Under the pieces are notes generated by a model. It did no database searches, had not been told where the DNA came from, and was given only the letters and a program-made list of their open reading frames with translations. DNA of 36,363 nt from Gammaproteobacteria bacterium. GTDB taxonomy: Bacteria; Pseudomonadota; Gammaproteobacteria; Steroidobacterales; Woeseiaceae. Positions 1 to 11,799 of this stretch are shown one piece after another. Both the position numbers and the translations under genes were made by a program. Location: assembly GCA_030425905.1 (NCBI GenBank), contig JAUHZT010000017.1:1-36363 (forward strand), read 5' to 3'. Every line of letters starts with the position of its first letter. Position 1 is the first letter of the stretch.

Positions 1-721
1 GGTTATTTCTATCGAGCGGCACGACATCGGCGACGGTGCCCAGTGCAACGAGATCGAGGTACTTCGCCGCAACACGCTGTGCGCCTTCATGACCTTCGGC
101 AGCCAACCGCTTGCCCAGCATTGCGAGCACGTAAAATGCGACGCCTACGCCGGCCAGATTGCGGCTGGGGAACCGGCTGCCGGGCAAATTCGGGTTCACA
201 ATTACCGCAGCGGCAGGCAACTCGTCGCCCGCAAGATGATGGTCGGTGACCAGTACCGGAATGCCGTGCTCGTTCGCGGCCGCTACGCCGGCGACGCTGG
301 AAATACCGTTGTCGACAGTCACCAGCAAGCCGGGCTTGCGGGCCGCGGCGATCTGCACAATTTCCGGCGACAGCCCGTAGCCAAACTCAAATCGATTCGG
401 CACGAGGTATTCGACATCGCTAAACCCGAAGTCGCGCAGACACCGCAGCATCAGCGCTGTACTGGTAGCGCCATCAACATCGAAGTCGCCAACGACAATG
501 ATGCGGGTATTGCGTTTAGCCAGCAGCAGATCAACGGCCGCATCTACATTGTCAAGCTGGCTGACGGGCGTCAGGTTTGCGAGACCATAATCCAGTTCCT
601 GTTTACTCTTGATTCCGCGCAAGGCATACAAGCGGGCCAACACCGGATCTATCCCCTCGAAGCCACCACTGGCGGCAGCCGACGTTTGCCGGCGAACTTC
701 GACCGGTCTTTGACCGCTCAT
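1..721 (-). CDS. recJ: Single-stranded-DNA-specific exonuclease RecJ, N-terminal part (runs off the window)
   Basis: RecJ is a 5'-3' single-strand DNA exonuclease of the DHH phosphoesterase superfamily, acting in recombinational and mismatch repair. About 240 residues are visible. They carry the metal-binding motifs in order: GDFDVDGATS (about residues 79-88; the family usually reads DADG, so one Ala is Val here), VTVDNGISS (134-142), VTDHH (158-162), NPN (177-179), LAGVGVAFY (189-197) and LVALGTVADVVPLD (224-237). The ATG lies at 721-719 and shares an ATGA overlap with the TGA of the upstream gene, so the two are probably translationally coupled. The C-terminal two thirds (DHHA1 and OB domains) lie beyond the left edge. 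Identification is firm from the motifs; the truncation is an effect of the window. Confidence 0.95.
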   Translation of the reverse strand, partial: MSGQRPVEVRRQTSAAASGGFEGIDPVLARLYALRGIKSKQELDYGLANLTPVSQLDNVDAAVDLLLAKRNTRIIVVGDFDVDGATSTALMLRCLRDFGFSDVEYLVPNRFEFGYGLSPEIVQIAAARKPGLLVTVDNGISSVAGVAAANEHGIPVLVTDHHLAGDELPAAAVIVNPNLPGSRFPSRNLAGVGVAFYVLAMLGKRLAAEGHEGAQRVAAKYLDLVALGTVADVVPLDRNN

Positions 722-1713
722 GCAGGCGCCCCGGGCTGCCCCGTGGTTCGTGGTGCTTCAAGCAAAGTATTACGGCGACGCCATACTCGCAGGCCGTGCT
801 TACGCCGCACGTCTGCGCGGATTCCGTCCCGGAACAGTAAAACCAGCGAACTTAGCCGGTCGCTGTAAAGCGCTTCTTTCAATTCCCGCAGCAATGCCTC
901 AAGGACTGCGATGTCCTGTTCAACCGCCGGCACGACCGCAACGAAGCCTGCCAGCGACTCATCGAGACACGCGGCGATACTGCCTGGCCATGACCCGACT
1001 ACACCTGTCTTGCTTGCCCAATAGCCGGCCAGCAAAGGTTCGTTCGCAAACAGTGGCGGGTGCCATTCCGTGGTCTGCTCCGGCGCCGTGCCGCCACCCC
1101 ACAACCACAGTGAATTAACCGGTTGCAGGCCGTCAGACTGGCGCTCGACGTTTACCGCGTGATCGTGCAGCGCCATCTCTATCTCTGAGACCAGCTTTCG
1201 GTGGCTGGCGGATGCTTCGCCGGCCGGGAGGTAGGCATCCGGACGCAAACCGTGAATCGCCGCCGCCGGCAGTGTGGCCGTCGCAATCGGTACCGTAGCA
1301 TTCAGATAGCCACAGGGCCCGACACGCGCGAAACTGCAGCTCGCGTCAGCGCCAAGCACAAGTTGTAAGTGATTGACGAGCTGGCGCAGTTCGCCCGGTG
1401 CGAGTTGCTGCCGCGATAAGGCATGCAAGCGCAGGTGATCGAGTTGCGGTTCGAGATAAACCGGGTCAGCCGCCGCCATCCACACCGTTGGCCGGTCCCC
1501 TGTCTGACCCCACATGCGCAGCGCGGCCAGCCCCTCGGCGGGCATCGGCTTACCTATCTCCCGCAAGATCAGTTCCAGCAGGCTGATCGGTTCCAGGTGC
1601 CGCACAAGATCTGAGCGTCCCAGCCAGGTCTGCAAGCGCCGATCCTGTAGCCTCCCGCCGCCAATAGCCGGCAGGACGACGACCGCTGTCGATTTGTCAT
1701 ATGATGCGCTCAC
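718..1713 (-). CDS. Conserved protein of unknown function coupled to recJ (COG4255-like, often labelled phosphoglycerate mutase)
   Basis: A 331-residue soluble protein without signal peptide or membrane segment. Visible landmarks are a hydrophobic N-terminal strand followed by AIGGG (about 16-20), an ADPVYLEPQLDHLRL stretch (about 81-95), and NSLWLWGGG (200-208). From memory these match a family of similar length that sits immediately upstream of recJ in many beta- and gammaproteobacteria. It is often annotated as a cofactor-independent phosphoglycerate mutase or its regulator; I see no metal-binding signature proving that activity, so function is open. The start is GTG at 1713, since an in-frame TAG lies a few codons upstream. 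The stop overlaps the recJ ATG by four bases. It diverges from the Mth938-like gene across about 50 bases, where promoters for both must lie. Confidence 0.8.
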   Translation of the reverse strand: MSASYDKSTAVVVLPAIGGGRLQDRRLQTWLGRSDLVRHLEPISLLELILREIGKPMPAEGLAALRMWGQTGDRPTVWMAAADPVYLEPQLDHLRLHALSRQQLAPGELRQLVNHLQLVLGADASCSFARVGPCGYLNATVPIATATLPAAAIHGLRPDAYLPAGEASASHRKLVSEIEMALHDHAVNVERQSDGLQPVNSLWLWGGGTAPEQTTEWHPPLFANEPLLAGYWASKTGVVGSWPGSIAACLDESLAGFVAVVPAVEQDIAVLEALLRELKEALYSDRLSSLVLLFRDGIRADVRRKHGLRVWRRRNTLLEAPRTTGQPGAPA

Positions 1714-1764
1714 GGATTTTCGCTACGCTCCTTCCAAGGCACGCAAGATTAACGGAATTTGATT

Positions 1765-2130
1765 TTGAAATTCACCCGGGAAATACCCAGCGCACTAATG
1801 ATACGCAATATCGCCGAGGGCGAGATTCGAATTGGCGAGACGATCTACCGTAACACTATCGCTCTGACCACCGAAAAAGTATTTGCGGACTGGGACGATG
1901 TAAGCGTGACAAACCTCGCCATCGAACATTTCGCGCGCGTACTTGAGACAGAACCGGAAGTGATCGTCCTCGGCACTGGTGAGCGCAATGTGTTTGCGCC
2001 GAAGGCACTTATCTTCGCGCTTGCCCGACAAGGTATCGGCCTGGAAGTCATGGACACGGCCGCAGCGGCTCGCACCTTTAATGTGCTCGCAGGGGAAGAT
2101 CGGCGAGTTGCGGCTGTCTTGTACCTTTGA
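1765..2130 (+). CDS. Mth938-like (DUF498) domain protein
   Basis: A small protein of about 121 residues with the single-domain architecture of the Mth938/NDUFAF3 family. It has an N-terminal beta-rich part, the segment EVIVLGTGERNVFAP (residues 66-80), and a C-terminal stretch LEVMDTAAAARTFNVLAGEDRRVAAVLYL-type (written here in abbreviated motif terms: MDTxxAxRTFNxL). The human relative NDUFAF3 is an assembly factor for respiratory complex I; the bacterial role is not established. Two TTG starts exist, at 1759 and 1765. I prefer 1765 because GGA at 1754-1756 then sits about eight bases upstream and the protein begins MKFTREIP, as in relatives. It converges with rpoS, with only ten bases between the two stop codons. 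No terminator hairpin is visible in that gap. Confidence 0.82.
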   Translation: MKFTREIPSALMIRNIAEGEIRIGETIYRNTIALTTEKVFADWDDVSVTNLAIEHFARVLETEPEVIVLGTGERNVFAPKALIFALARQGIGLEVMDTAAAARTFNVLAGEDRRVAAVLYL

Positions 2131-2140
2131 GCCAAACTTC

Positions 2141-3037
2141 CTAGTCGAGAATCATGTCGCTGGCAATGCCATGCGACTCCATCATTGATTTCAGGTTGCG
2201 CAACGCATCGAGCTGAATTTGGCGCACGCGTTCGCGCGTAACGCCAATGTCGGCGCCGATCTGCTCCAGCGTCGCACGGCGGCAACCGTGCAGGCCAAAC
2301 CGTCGCTCCACGACGCAACGCTGCTTTTCGTCGAGCGCCGCAACCCATTTATCGACGATCGCGTTCACGATGTCCTTCTGCGCGCAGCGGGGCGGTTCCG
2401 CGTCGCGATGTGCAGTGAGCTTATCGATAGGGCTGTCTGCATCTTCATTTCTTGCAGCACGCAAAGTGACGCGCTCGTGCAGTCCTAGCAGCCATTCCAC
2501 TTCAGTCACGTCGCGCCCCATATGAGCTGCAATATCGGCGGCGGCTGGCGCACGTTCCTGCTCCTGCCGGATCAGTCGCGCGGCCCGCAAACAACTATTG
2601 ATGTCTTTGATGACATGAATCGGCAAACGCACGGTGCCGGACTGGTTCATGATGGCGCGTTCGATCGTTTGGCGAATCCACCAGGTAGCGTAGGTTGAAA
2701 AACGAAAGCCACGTTCCGGATCAAACTTTTCGACGGCATGGATGAGGCCGAGATTGCCCTCTTCAATAAGATCCGACAATGGCAAACCGCGATGAATATA
2801 GCGGCGCGCGATATTCACGACCAGGCGCAGATTGCTCTCAATCATGCGCTGCCGTGCGACTTCGTCGCCGGCCAACGCCCGTCTCGACAGACGTTTTTCG
2901 TCTTCCGCATCCAGCAGCGGCGACAGTCCAATCTCGTTGAGGTACAGGCGCACTACGTCATGACTGTCAGCCGCAGGTTTTCGCGCCGGGCGGTCCGTCC
3001 CGGTGTTCGACCCGTATGCCTGTCGCGCTGACCCCAC
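2141..3037 (-). CDS. rpoS: RNA polymerase sigma factor RpoS (sigma-38)
   Basis: The alternative sigma factor for stationary phase and general stress. It has 298 residues, shorter than the 330 of E. coli mainly because of a brief N-terminus. Region 1.2 starts near 27 ([10 protein letters not shown]) and region 2 spans about 64-135, including [19 protein letters not shown] and [28 protein letters not shown] (137-147) begins region 3, and region 4.2 has the helix-turn-helix [15 protein letters not shown] (266-280). The start is GTG at 3037, preceded by AGGAG at a spacing of about six bases, which is a strong ribosome binding site. It follows nlpD by 69 bases, the classic nlpD-rpoS arrangement, where rpoS promoters usually lie inside nlpD. 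Synteny with surE-pcm-nlpD supports RpoS over other group 2 sigma factors. Confidence 0.95.
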   Translation of the reverse strand: MGSARQAYGSNTGTDRPARKPAADSHDVVRLYLNEIGLSPLLDAEDEKRLSRRALAGDEVARQRMIESNLRLVVNIARRYIHRGLPLSDLIEEGNLGLIHAVEKFDPERGFRFSTYATWWIRQTIERAIMNQSGTVRLPIHVIKDINSCLRAARLIRQEQERAPAAADIAAHMGRDVTEVEWLLGLHERVTLRAARNEDADSPIDKLTAHRDAEPPRCAQKDIVNAIVDKWVAALDEKQRCVVERRFGLHGCRRATLEQIGADIGVTRERVRQIQLDALRNLKSMMESHGIASDMILD

Positions 3038-3106
3038 GATAACTCCTCTTGCGAAGATGTCTGTCGAGAAGTCGCGACCCAGTTGATCGGCGGGCTCGCC
3101 GTGCAG

Positions 3107-3772
3107 TCATCGCGCTGGCAGAAACTGGCGCGGATTCACCGGTTGGCCATTGCGCCTGATCTCAAAATGCAGCCGCGGCTTGCGTTCCGGCCCCTCTCCC
3201 ATCGTCGCGATCTGCTGACCTTGCCGGATGCGGTCACCCTCTTTGACCAGCAAACGCGCGTTATACCCGTAGGCACTGAGGTAGGTGTCGTTGTGCTTGA
3301 TGATAATAAGCTGCCCATAGCCAATCAGTCCACCACCGGCATACACGACACTGCCCGCGGCCGCTGCCTTGATCGTCTGCCCCGCCCGCCCGTCGATGAG
3401 CACACCGGTGCCTGTGCCCGGTTTGCCGCCAAATTCCACGTTGATGCGGCCACTGGTTGGCCATGCAAAACCCGGTGAGGGCTGATCCGGAATTTTTGGC
3501 AGGCTGCGCGTTGCCGGCGCGGACCTGGCCGAGGCTGTCTGCCCGCCTGGCTGCGTGAGACGGATTACCTGGCCGGGGTAAATCAGCGAGCCATCGCCCA
3601 GGCGATTCCAGCGCGCGAGTTCGGCAGGCGTGTGACCGTAACGAAAAGCGATCGAATACAGCGTGTCCCCACGGCGCACCACGTGCTCGTCGGCCGACTG
3701 CCCCCAACGGACCGCCGGGCCGCAGGCCGTCAGGCACAGCAAGACAAGAATACTTAGTAGGCGCGCGATCAT
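3107..3772 (-). CDS. nlpD: Murein hydrolase activator NlpD (LysM + degenerate LytM lipoprotein)
   Basis: An outer-membrane lipoprotein that activates the amidase AmiC during cell separation. A hydrophobic signal ends in the lipobox LTAC (Cys about residue 17), so lipidation is expected. A LysM peptidoglycan-binding domain (about 30-72: HVVRRGDTLYSIAFRYG) and, after a Pro/Ser-rich linker, a LytM/M23 domain (about 107-205) follow. The active-site set is broken: the first metal ligand region reads GVLIDG without the usual His, and the middle His is Tyr (SAYGYN), while the last LHFEI is kept. E. coli NlpD is also a non-catalytic activator, so this fits. ATG 3772 is preferred over an upstream in-frame TTG at 3778. 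Either start lies right at the yqaA stop, which implies coupling. Confidence 0.9.
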   Translation of the reverse strand: MIARLLSILVLLCLTACGPAVRWGQSADEHVVRRGDTLYSIAFRYGHTPAELARWNRLGDGSLIYPGQVIRLTQPGGQTASARSAPATRSLPKIPDQPSPGFAWPTSGRINVEFGGKPGTGTGVLIDGRAGQTIKAAAAGSVVYAGGGLIGYGQLIIIKHNDTYLSAYGYNARLLVKEGDRIRQGQQIATMGEGPERKPRLHFEIRRNGQPVNPRQFLPAR

Positions 3773-3774
3773 GG

Positions 3775-4356
3775 TCAACGCAGCATAAGGTACCCGACGG
3801 CCAATGCCGAGAGCACCACGACACCCCAGCCTATGCGTTCGATGTATTTCAGCAGTGACGCCTCAAGCCGCGGGCCGGCGTAACGCACAATGCCGGCAAC
3901 CAGGAAAAAGCGCGCACCGCGACCGATCAGCGATGCGATGAAGAACCCGGGCAGCGACAGCGAGGCGACACCGGCCGCAATTGTGAAGACTTTGTAGGGA
4001 ATCGGCGAAAACCCGGCCACAAACACAGTCCATATGCCGTACTCGTCGAACCAGTTGCGTGCTGTCAGGTAAGCCGGCCAGTAGTGTGAGTCACGCAACC
4101 ACGGCTCTACCGCCTCGAAGAGCAGGTAGCCGATTGCGTAACCGGCAAGCCCGCCCAACACGGAAAAAATTGTCGCATTCAGCGCATAACGCCACCAGCG
4201 GGACGGCGTAGCCATGCTCATCGGCGCGAGCATGACATCGACCGGGATCGGGAAAAACGAGGATTCGGCGAAGCTCATGGCCGCCAGGTAGCACTCGGCG
4301 TGCCGGTGCCGCGACCAGCGCATTACTCGCTCATAGAGCGGCCCGAAGACAGCCAT
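3775..4356 (-). CDS. YqaA/DedA-type inner-membrane protein (VTT/SNARE-associated domain)
   Basis: An integral membrane protein of 193 residues in the YqaA branch of the DedA/VTT superfamily. Landmarks are FAESSFFPIPVDVMLAPM (about 28-45, the amphipathic re-entrant segment with acidic and proline residues) and GFSPIPYKVFTIAAG (about 115-129), followed by hydrophobic helices to the C-terminus. DedA proteins are linked to membrane homeostasis and lipid-carrier scrambling; the YqaA substrate is unknown. The longer reading frame extends upstream to 4575 into pcm, but the extension is Arg/Gly-rich shadow sequence. The ATG at 4356 shares one base with the pcm TGA (TGATG), which decides the start. 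Its place between pcm and nlpD differs from enterics. Confidence 0.88.
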   Translation of the reverse strand: MAVFGPLYERVMRWSRHRHAECYLAAMSFAESSFFPIPVDVMLAPMSMATPSRWWRYALNATIFSVLGGLAGYAIGYLLFEAVEPWLRDSHYWPAYLTARNWFDEYGIWTVFVAGFSPIPYKVFTIAAGVASLSLPGFFIASLIGRGARFFLVAGIVRYAGPRLEASLLKYIERIGWGVVVLSALAVGYLMLR

Positions 4357-5012
4357 CAGCGACCCGCCACCAACGGAACGAAGCTGACAGCACCGAGCGA
4401 GACTTGTTCGAAGTGATCGTCCTTGCGCGTTACAACCGTCAGGTCCTGGCGCCCCGGCGGGCCAACCGGCACAACAAGGCGCCCACCCGGTGCCAGTTGT
4501 TCCAGCAATTTCTCGGGTACCACGGCGGCGGCGGCTGCCACAATGATGCCGTCGTACGGACCGTATTTCGGCCAACCTTCCCAGCCATCACCGGGCCGGA
4601 ACTGCACATTGTAAATATCAAGATCGCGCAAGCGCTGACGCGTCTTCTGCAGCAGCTCGCGAATACGTTCAACCGAATAAATGCGTTTCACAAGCGGTGC
4701 AAGAATTGCGGTCTGGTAACCGCAACCCGTGCCGATTTCGAGGACCGACTCGCCCGTAAAGTCCGCCAGCAAGGCTTCGGTCATGCGCGCCACGATGTAG
4801 GGCTGGCTGATCGTCTGGCCGTGCCCGATGGGCAGCGCCGTGTCTTCGTACGCACGACTCGAAAGTGCTTCGTCGACAAACAGGTGCCGCGGCACTTTGC
4901 GTACCTGCTCAAGCACATCTCGCGAGCGAATTCCCTGGTCCTTGAGCCTCTGCACCAGCCGGTCTCGCGTCCGTGCCGAGGTCATGCCGATGCCTGCTCG
5001 CGCATCTTTCAC
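4356..5012 (-). CDS. pcm: Protein-L-isoaspartate O-methyltransferase
   Basis: Repairs aged proteins by methylating L-isoaspartyl residues with S-adenosylmethionine in the cytoplasm. The 218-residue product shows the family motif [19 protein letters not shown] (63-81), the SAM-binding motif [16 protein letters not shown] (90-104), the acidic post-I residue in SVERI (113-117), and [10 protein letters not shown] (175-184). The start is GTG at 5012, forming a GTGA overlap with the surE stop; an internal ATG at 4985 ([10 protein letters not shown]) is an alternative and would give 209 residues, close to many homologues. It lies in the conserved surE-pcm-(yqaA)-nlpD-rpoS group, whose members are tied to stationary-phase survival. 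Confidence 0.95.
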   Translation of the reverse strand: MKDARAGIGMTSARTRDRLVQRLKDQGIRSRDVLEQVRKVPRHLFVDEALSSRAYEDTALPIGHGQTISQPYIVARMTEALLADFTGESVLEIGTGCGYQTAILAPLVKRIYSVERIRELLQKTRQRLRDLDIYNVQFRPGDGWEGWPKYGPYDGIIVAAAAAVVPEKLLEQLAPGGRLVVPVGPPGRQDLTVVTRKDDHFEQVSLGAVSFVPLVAGR

Positions 5013-5752
5013 GAAACAAGCCAGTCCTTCAGTCGCGGCAGGGCATCGTGTCGGGTCAGGTCCACCTTCAGCGGCGTCACCGAAGCAGCGCCGTCCGCAA
5101 TTGCGTGGAAATCGGTGCCGTCGCCGGCATCCTGCCCTTCCCCGGCCGGCCCAACCCAGTAGATGGTGCGGCCATGGGGATCTGACGAGCGGACGATCGG
5201 CTCCGACTTATGGCGGAATCCGAGACGCGCACAACGCACGCCGCGCAGTTCCTCGAAGGGCACGTCGGGCACGTTCACATTCAAAATGATGTCCGGTTCA
5301 AGCATTGACGATTCGAGTTTTTTCACGAGGTCGCACGCGACCCTGGCCGCCGTGTCGAAATGCGTCAGCTTGCGCCCGACGAGCGACACAGCAATCGTCG
5401 GCCAGCCCAGGAAGCGCCCTTCCATTGCTGCGGCAACCGTACCCGAATAGATAACGTCGTCGCCAAGGTTCGCGCCATGGTTGATACCCGATACGACGAG
5501 ATCGGGTTCATAATCGAGAAACCCGGTGAGCGCGAGATGCACGCAATCCGACGGCGTACCGTTAACGGAATAGCGGTTTTCTCCGGTCTGGGTAACGCGT
5601 AAAGGCGAGGACAGCGTCAACGAATTGCTGGCAGCGGAACGGTTACGATCCGGGGCGACGACAACGACCTCCGCAATCGCTTCCAGTGCTTCAGTAAGAA
5701 CATTGATGCCGGTTGCCAGGTACCCGTCGTCATTACTTACGAGAATTTTCAT
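5009..5752 (-). CDS. surE: 5'/3'-nucleotidase SurE
   Basis: A metal-dependent nucleoside monophosphatase (and exopolyphosphatase in some species) linked to stationary-phase survival. The product has 247 residues. Metal ligands are visible as [11 protein letters not shown] (6-16; Asp8 and Asp9), with the usual APGI changed to [19 protein letters not shown] (33-47), [12 protein letters not shown] and [25 protein letters not shown] are all typical. The open frame reaches 5812, but ATG 5752 gives the family-standard [10 protein letters not shown] start. It is divergent from the Smr gene, so its promoter should lie in 5753-5830. No good Shine-Dalgarno sequence is visible just upstream. It overlaps pcm by four bases. 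Confidence 0.96.
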   Translation of the reverse strand: MKILVSNDDGYLATGINVLTEALEAIAEVVVVAPDRNRSAASNSLTLSSPLRVTQTGENRYSVNGTPSDCVHLALTGFLDYEPDLVVSGINHGANLGDDVIYSGTVAAAMEGRFLGWPTIAVSLVGRKLTHFDTAARVACDLVKKLESSMLEPDIILNVNVPDVPFEELRGVRCARLGFRHKSEPIVRSSDPHGRTIYWVGPAGEGQDAGDGTDFHAIADGAASVTPLKVDLTRHDALPRLKDWLVS

Positions 5753-5777
5753 TATTGGTGGACGAGCGAAACTTCGT

Positions 5778-5806
5778 TTGGCGGCTAGCGACGCGCTCAC
5801 TATACT
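5778..5806 (+). promoter_or_regulatory. Predicted sigma-70-type promoter for the Smr gene
   Basis: A -35-like TTGGCG (5778-5783) lies 17 bases before TATACT (5801-5806), which matches the -10 consensus at five of six positions. The predicted start of transcription is near 5813, giving a leader of about 70 bases to the preferred TTG start at 5885. On the opposite strand the same AT-rich spot reads TATAGT and may serve surE, but it lacks a convincing -35. Prediction from sequence only. Confidence 0.5.
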
Positions 5807-5884
5807 CAACAACGGCCGCTTTCCCTAGTACTCTTGGCCCCTCTAACGGTCGAAATTGAATGTTTTGCCTGTGGGATTACCGAC

Positions 5885-6415
5885 TTGAGCGACGACGACG
5901 ACAACCTGTTCCGCAAACTGATGTCCGACACGAAACCGCTCAAGGTCGAGCCGCGCGTCGCGGCCCTCAAACGCAAGGTGAAACCACGAGCGCGCTTTAC
6001 CCGCGCTGATGAACGTGCCGCGCTGGCGGAAAGCATTGCCGGTGACATCGACGATACCGAGAAAGGCAGTGGTGAAGCGCTGCGCTTCAATCGTCCATCC
6101 GTTGGCCGCCGAACAATGCGCAAGCTTGCACGGGGCAATTTTGCGGTCCAGGCGGAGATCGACCTGCACGGCATGACGGTCGCCGAAGCGCGCCCACGAC
6201 TCGCCGATTTCATTGAAGATTCAGCGCGCAGCGGCAAACTCTGCGTCAGGGTGGTGCACGGCAAGGGGCTTGGTTCGGGAGAGCGCGGCGCTGTGTTGAA
6301 ATCGAGCGTCAACCACTGGTTACGGCGCTGGGACCGGGTGCTGGCCTTCGTTTCGACACGCCAGGTCGATGGCGGTACCGGCGCCCTCTACGTCCTGCTC
6401 AGGGGCGGTCTGTAA
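5885..6415 (+). CDS. Smr/MutS2-family small domain protein (SmrA/YfcN-like)
   Basis: A 176-residue protein with a C-terminal Smr domain, found in MutS2 and in stand-alone proteins with nuclease activity on DNA or RNA; the substrate here is unknown. Signature motifs are EIDLHGMTVAEA (about 91-102) and VRVVHGKGLGSG (about 122-133), followed by the ending GGTGALYVLLR. The N-terminus is a charged, probably flexible arm (DDDDNLFRKLM). The frame opens at TTG 5834, but TTG 5885 has GGGA eight bases upstream and matches the N-terminus of SmrA-type homologues, so I prefer it. It is the only plus-strand gene inside the long minus-strand block. It overlaps the end of truD tail to tail by 17 bases. Confidence 0.85.
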   Translation: MSDDDDNLFRKLMSDTKPLKVEPRVAALKRKVKPRARFTRADERAALAESIAGDIDDTEKGSGEALRFNRPSVGRRTMRKLARGNFAVQAEIDLHGMTVAEARPRLADFIEDSARSGKLCVRVVHGKGLGSGERGAVLKSSVNHWLRRWDRVLAFVSTRQVDGGTGALYVLLRGGL

Positions 6416-7436
6416 GCAGTTCCCGAATCACGCTCGTTGCAAAGGCTCCCTTGGGCAAGCGGAAGGACAGCCAGAAAATACCCTCGTCGAATTCCAGCGA
6501 GGTGTCGGCAAGCCGCAGGCGCAACGGGCGACTGTCAGCCGCAATGCGCGCGTTCACAAGCCCTGCACAGAGCGCCGCGTGACCTGCAACGGCCTCGGCC
6601 TCAATGGCGGCAGCGGCACCGGACGTCAGCGGCGCACCATCGCCCCACAGCGTGGCTGCAGGATGAATATCGAACGCCGCGCACCGTGCAACGAGCGTTT
6701 CATCGATTGCCGCAACGCTGAATACACTGCGTGAGCCGTCAAGATTCGCGAGATCGCCCTCAAGCAGACGGTCCCAGGTGCCCGCGCTAACGCGTGCGGC
6801 GAGAATCTCGTTGAACAGGAAAGAGCGTGCTGCGGAAATGGCGATGCTGCGTTGCTCGCGCCTGACCCGTTTGCCGGACAATACATCGCGCGCCAATGCG
6901 AGATTGTTGCCGTTACGGCCGAAGCGTTGCGGTCCAAAGTAATTGGGAATGCCGCCGGCTACGATATGTTGCCAGCGCACTTGCAATGCGGCCCGATCGG
7001 CACTCGTCAGGTCTGCGCGCAAACCGATGCGAAAGTGATTGGCGACATGGGCACCGCGTTTGAGTTTTCTATTGTGCCGCTGCACATCCAGTATCCGCGC
7101 ACCCGCAACCGAGAATGCCGCCCAGTCAGTGCCATCGCGATTCGGCCGCCGCACCGTAAATGTCTGGGTGGTGACCGCGTGCCGGTCTTTCAGTCCTGCG
7201 TACCCTACGTCAAGCGACTTGATTCCCGCATGCTGCGCGAGCTTGCGGGCCAGCCAGTCGGTGTTGGTACCCGTCTTTTCAACCGTGAGCATGTCGTGCT
7301 CACCGTCGCCGCTTGCGGCAAAACCCAGTTCTTCGACAACGCGGAATTCGTCGGGTACCGCACGCATGCGGGCAGCGAACAACGGCCCGCCGTATACGCA
7401 GGGCCAGTCAGGCAGCACACTCGGGGAATCAGGCAC
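6399..7436 (-). CDS. truD: tRNA pseudouridine(13) synthase TruD
   Basis: Converts uridine 13 of tRNA to pseudouridine. The 345-residue length fits the family. The catalytic Asp lies in GYAGLKDRHAVTTQ (about 78-91, Asp84), and IPNYFGPQRFGRNGNNLALA marks the TruD-specific insertion region. The start is GTG at 7436, 32 bases after the ftsB stop. In most gammaproteobacteria ispD and ispF stand between ftsB and truD; both are absent here. The final 17 bases overlap the convergent Smr gene, so the two transcripts are complementary at their 3' ends. Confidence 0.95.
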   Translation of the reverse strand: MPDSPSVLPDWPCVYGGPLFAARMRAVPDEFRVVEELGFAASGDGEHDMLTVEKTGTNTDWLARKLAQHAGIKSLDVGYAGLKDRHAVTTQTFTVRRPNRDGTDWAAFSVAGARILDVQRHNRKLKRGAHVANHFRIGLRADLTSADRAALQVRWQHIVAGGIPNYFGPQRFGRNGNNLALARDVLSGKRVRREQRSIAISAARSFLFNEILAARVSAGTWDRLLEGDLANLDGSRSVFSVAAIDETLVARCAAFDIHPAATLWGDGAPLTSGAAAAIEAEAVAGHAALCAGLVNARIAADSRPLRLRLADTSLEFDEGIFWLSFRLPKGAFATSVIRELLTDRP

Positions 7437-7468
7437 GGCGGCGGCTTGGCGTGTCCGGCTATGAGTTC

Positions 7469-7756
7469 TTAGTACGCGCGATCAGCGACTGATACAACCT
7501 GGTAAAAGGTCTCGCTTGCGCCAATCAGGCCAAGGTCGGTGCGCGCGCGTTCCTCCGCCGCTTCGAGCCCCTGCTTCAGATTGACAACCTCCGCATCCAG
7601 CGCGGCGTTGCGCGCGCGCAATTCCTCATTCAACGCACTTTGTTCGGCCACGGCCTCGCGCAACTTGAGCGTCTTGCGATAGCCATCGCTGGAGAACATC
7701 AGCTCGCCCAACAGAAACGCTGCCGCCGTCGCCAGGATTACGAGCATCCACCGCAT
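7469..7756 (-). CDS. ftsB: Cell division protein FtsB
   Basis: A bitopic septum protein that joins FtsL and FtsQ and helps activate septal wall synthesis. It has 95 residues: a short cytoplasmic start, one membrane segment (about 4-20), and a periplasmic coiled coil (about 30-70). The conserved C-terminal block ARTDLGLIGASETFYQVV resembles E. coli AREELGMxxxGETFxRLV. A TTG at 7765 would add three residues; ATG 7756 is preferred although no clear Shine-Dalgarno sequence is seen. It sits directly downstream of eno as in most relatives, 82 bases away with a hairpin between. It is followed by truD rather than ispD. Confidence 0.92.
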   Translation of the reverse strand: MRWMLVILATAAAFLLGELMFSSDGYRKTLKLREAVAEQSALNEELRARNAALDAEVVNLKQGLEAAEERARTDLGLIGASETFYQVVSVADRAY

Positions 7757-7780
7757 TGAACTCAAAACCGATTCCCCAAG

Positions 7781-7814
7781 CGTACAGCGCTGCCGCTGGC
7801 AAAAACGCTGTACG
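7781..7814 (-). other. Inverted repeat / stem-loop between eno and ftsB
   Basis: A perfect 9-base inverted repeat, CGTACAGCG (7781-7789) and CGCTGTACG (7806-7814), encloses a 16-base loop. No T-run follows on the minus strand (the next bases are CTTGGGG), so it is not a classical intrinsic terminator. It could stabilise the eno 3' end, be a processing site that separates highly expressed eno from ftsB, or bind a protein. The pairing is seen directly; the role is inferred. Confidence 0.5.
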
Positions 7815-7838
7815 AAACTGAACTTCTACTAGAGCCGC

Positions 7839-11789
<3,951 letters not shown>

Positions 11790-11799
11790 CTAAGGGTGC

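Noticed and set aside
89-868. 259-codon plus-strand frame at the left edge
   Set aside because: It is antisense to recJ, whose minus-strand translation shows all N-terminal DHH motifs.
4357-4575. 73-codon N-terminal extension of the YqaA-like gene
   Set aside because: The extra residues are Arg/Gly-rich out-of-frame pcm sequence, and the TGATG junction provides a natural start.
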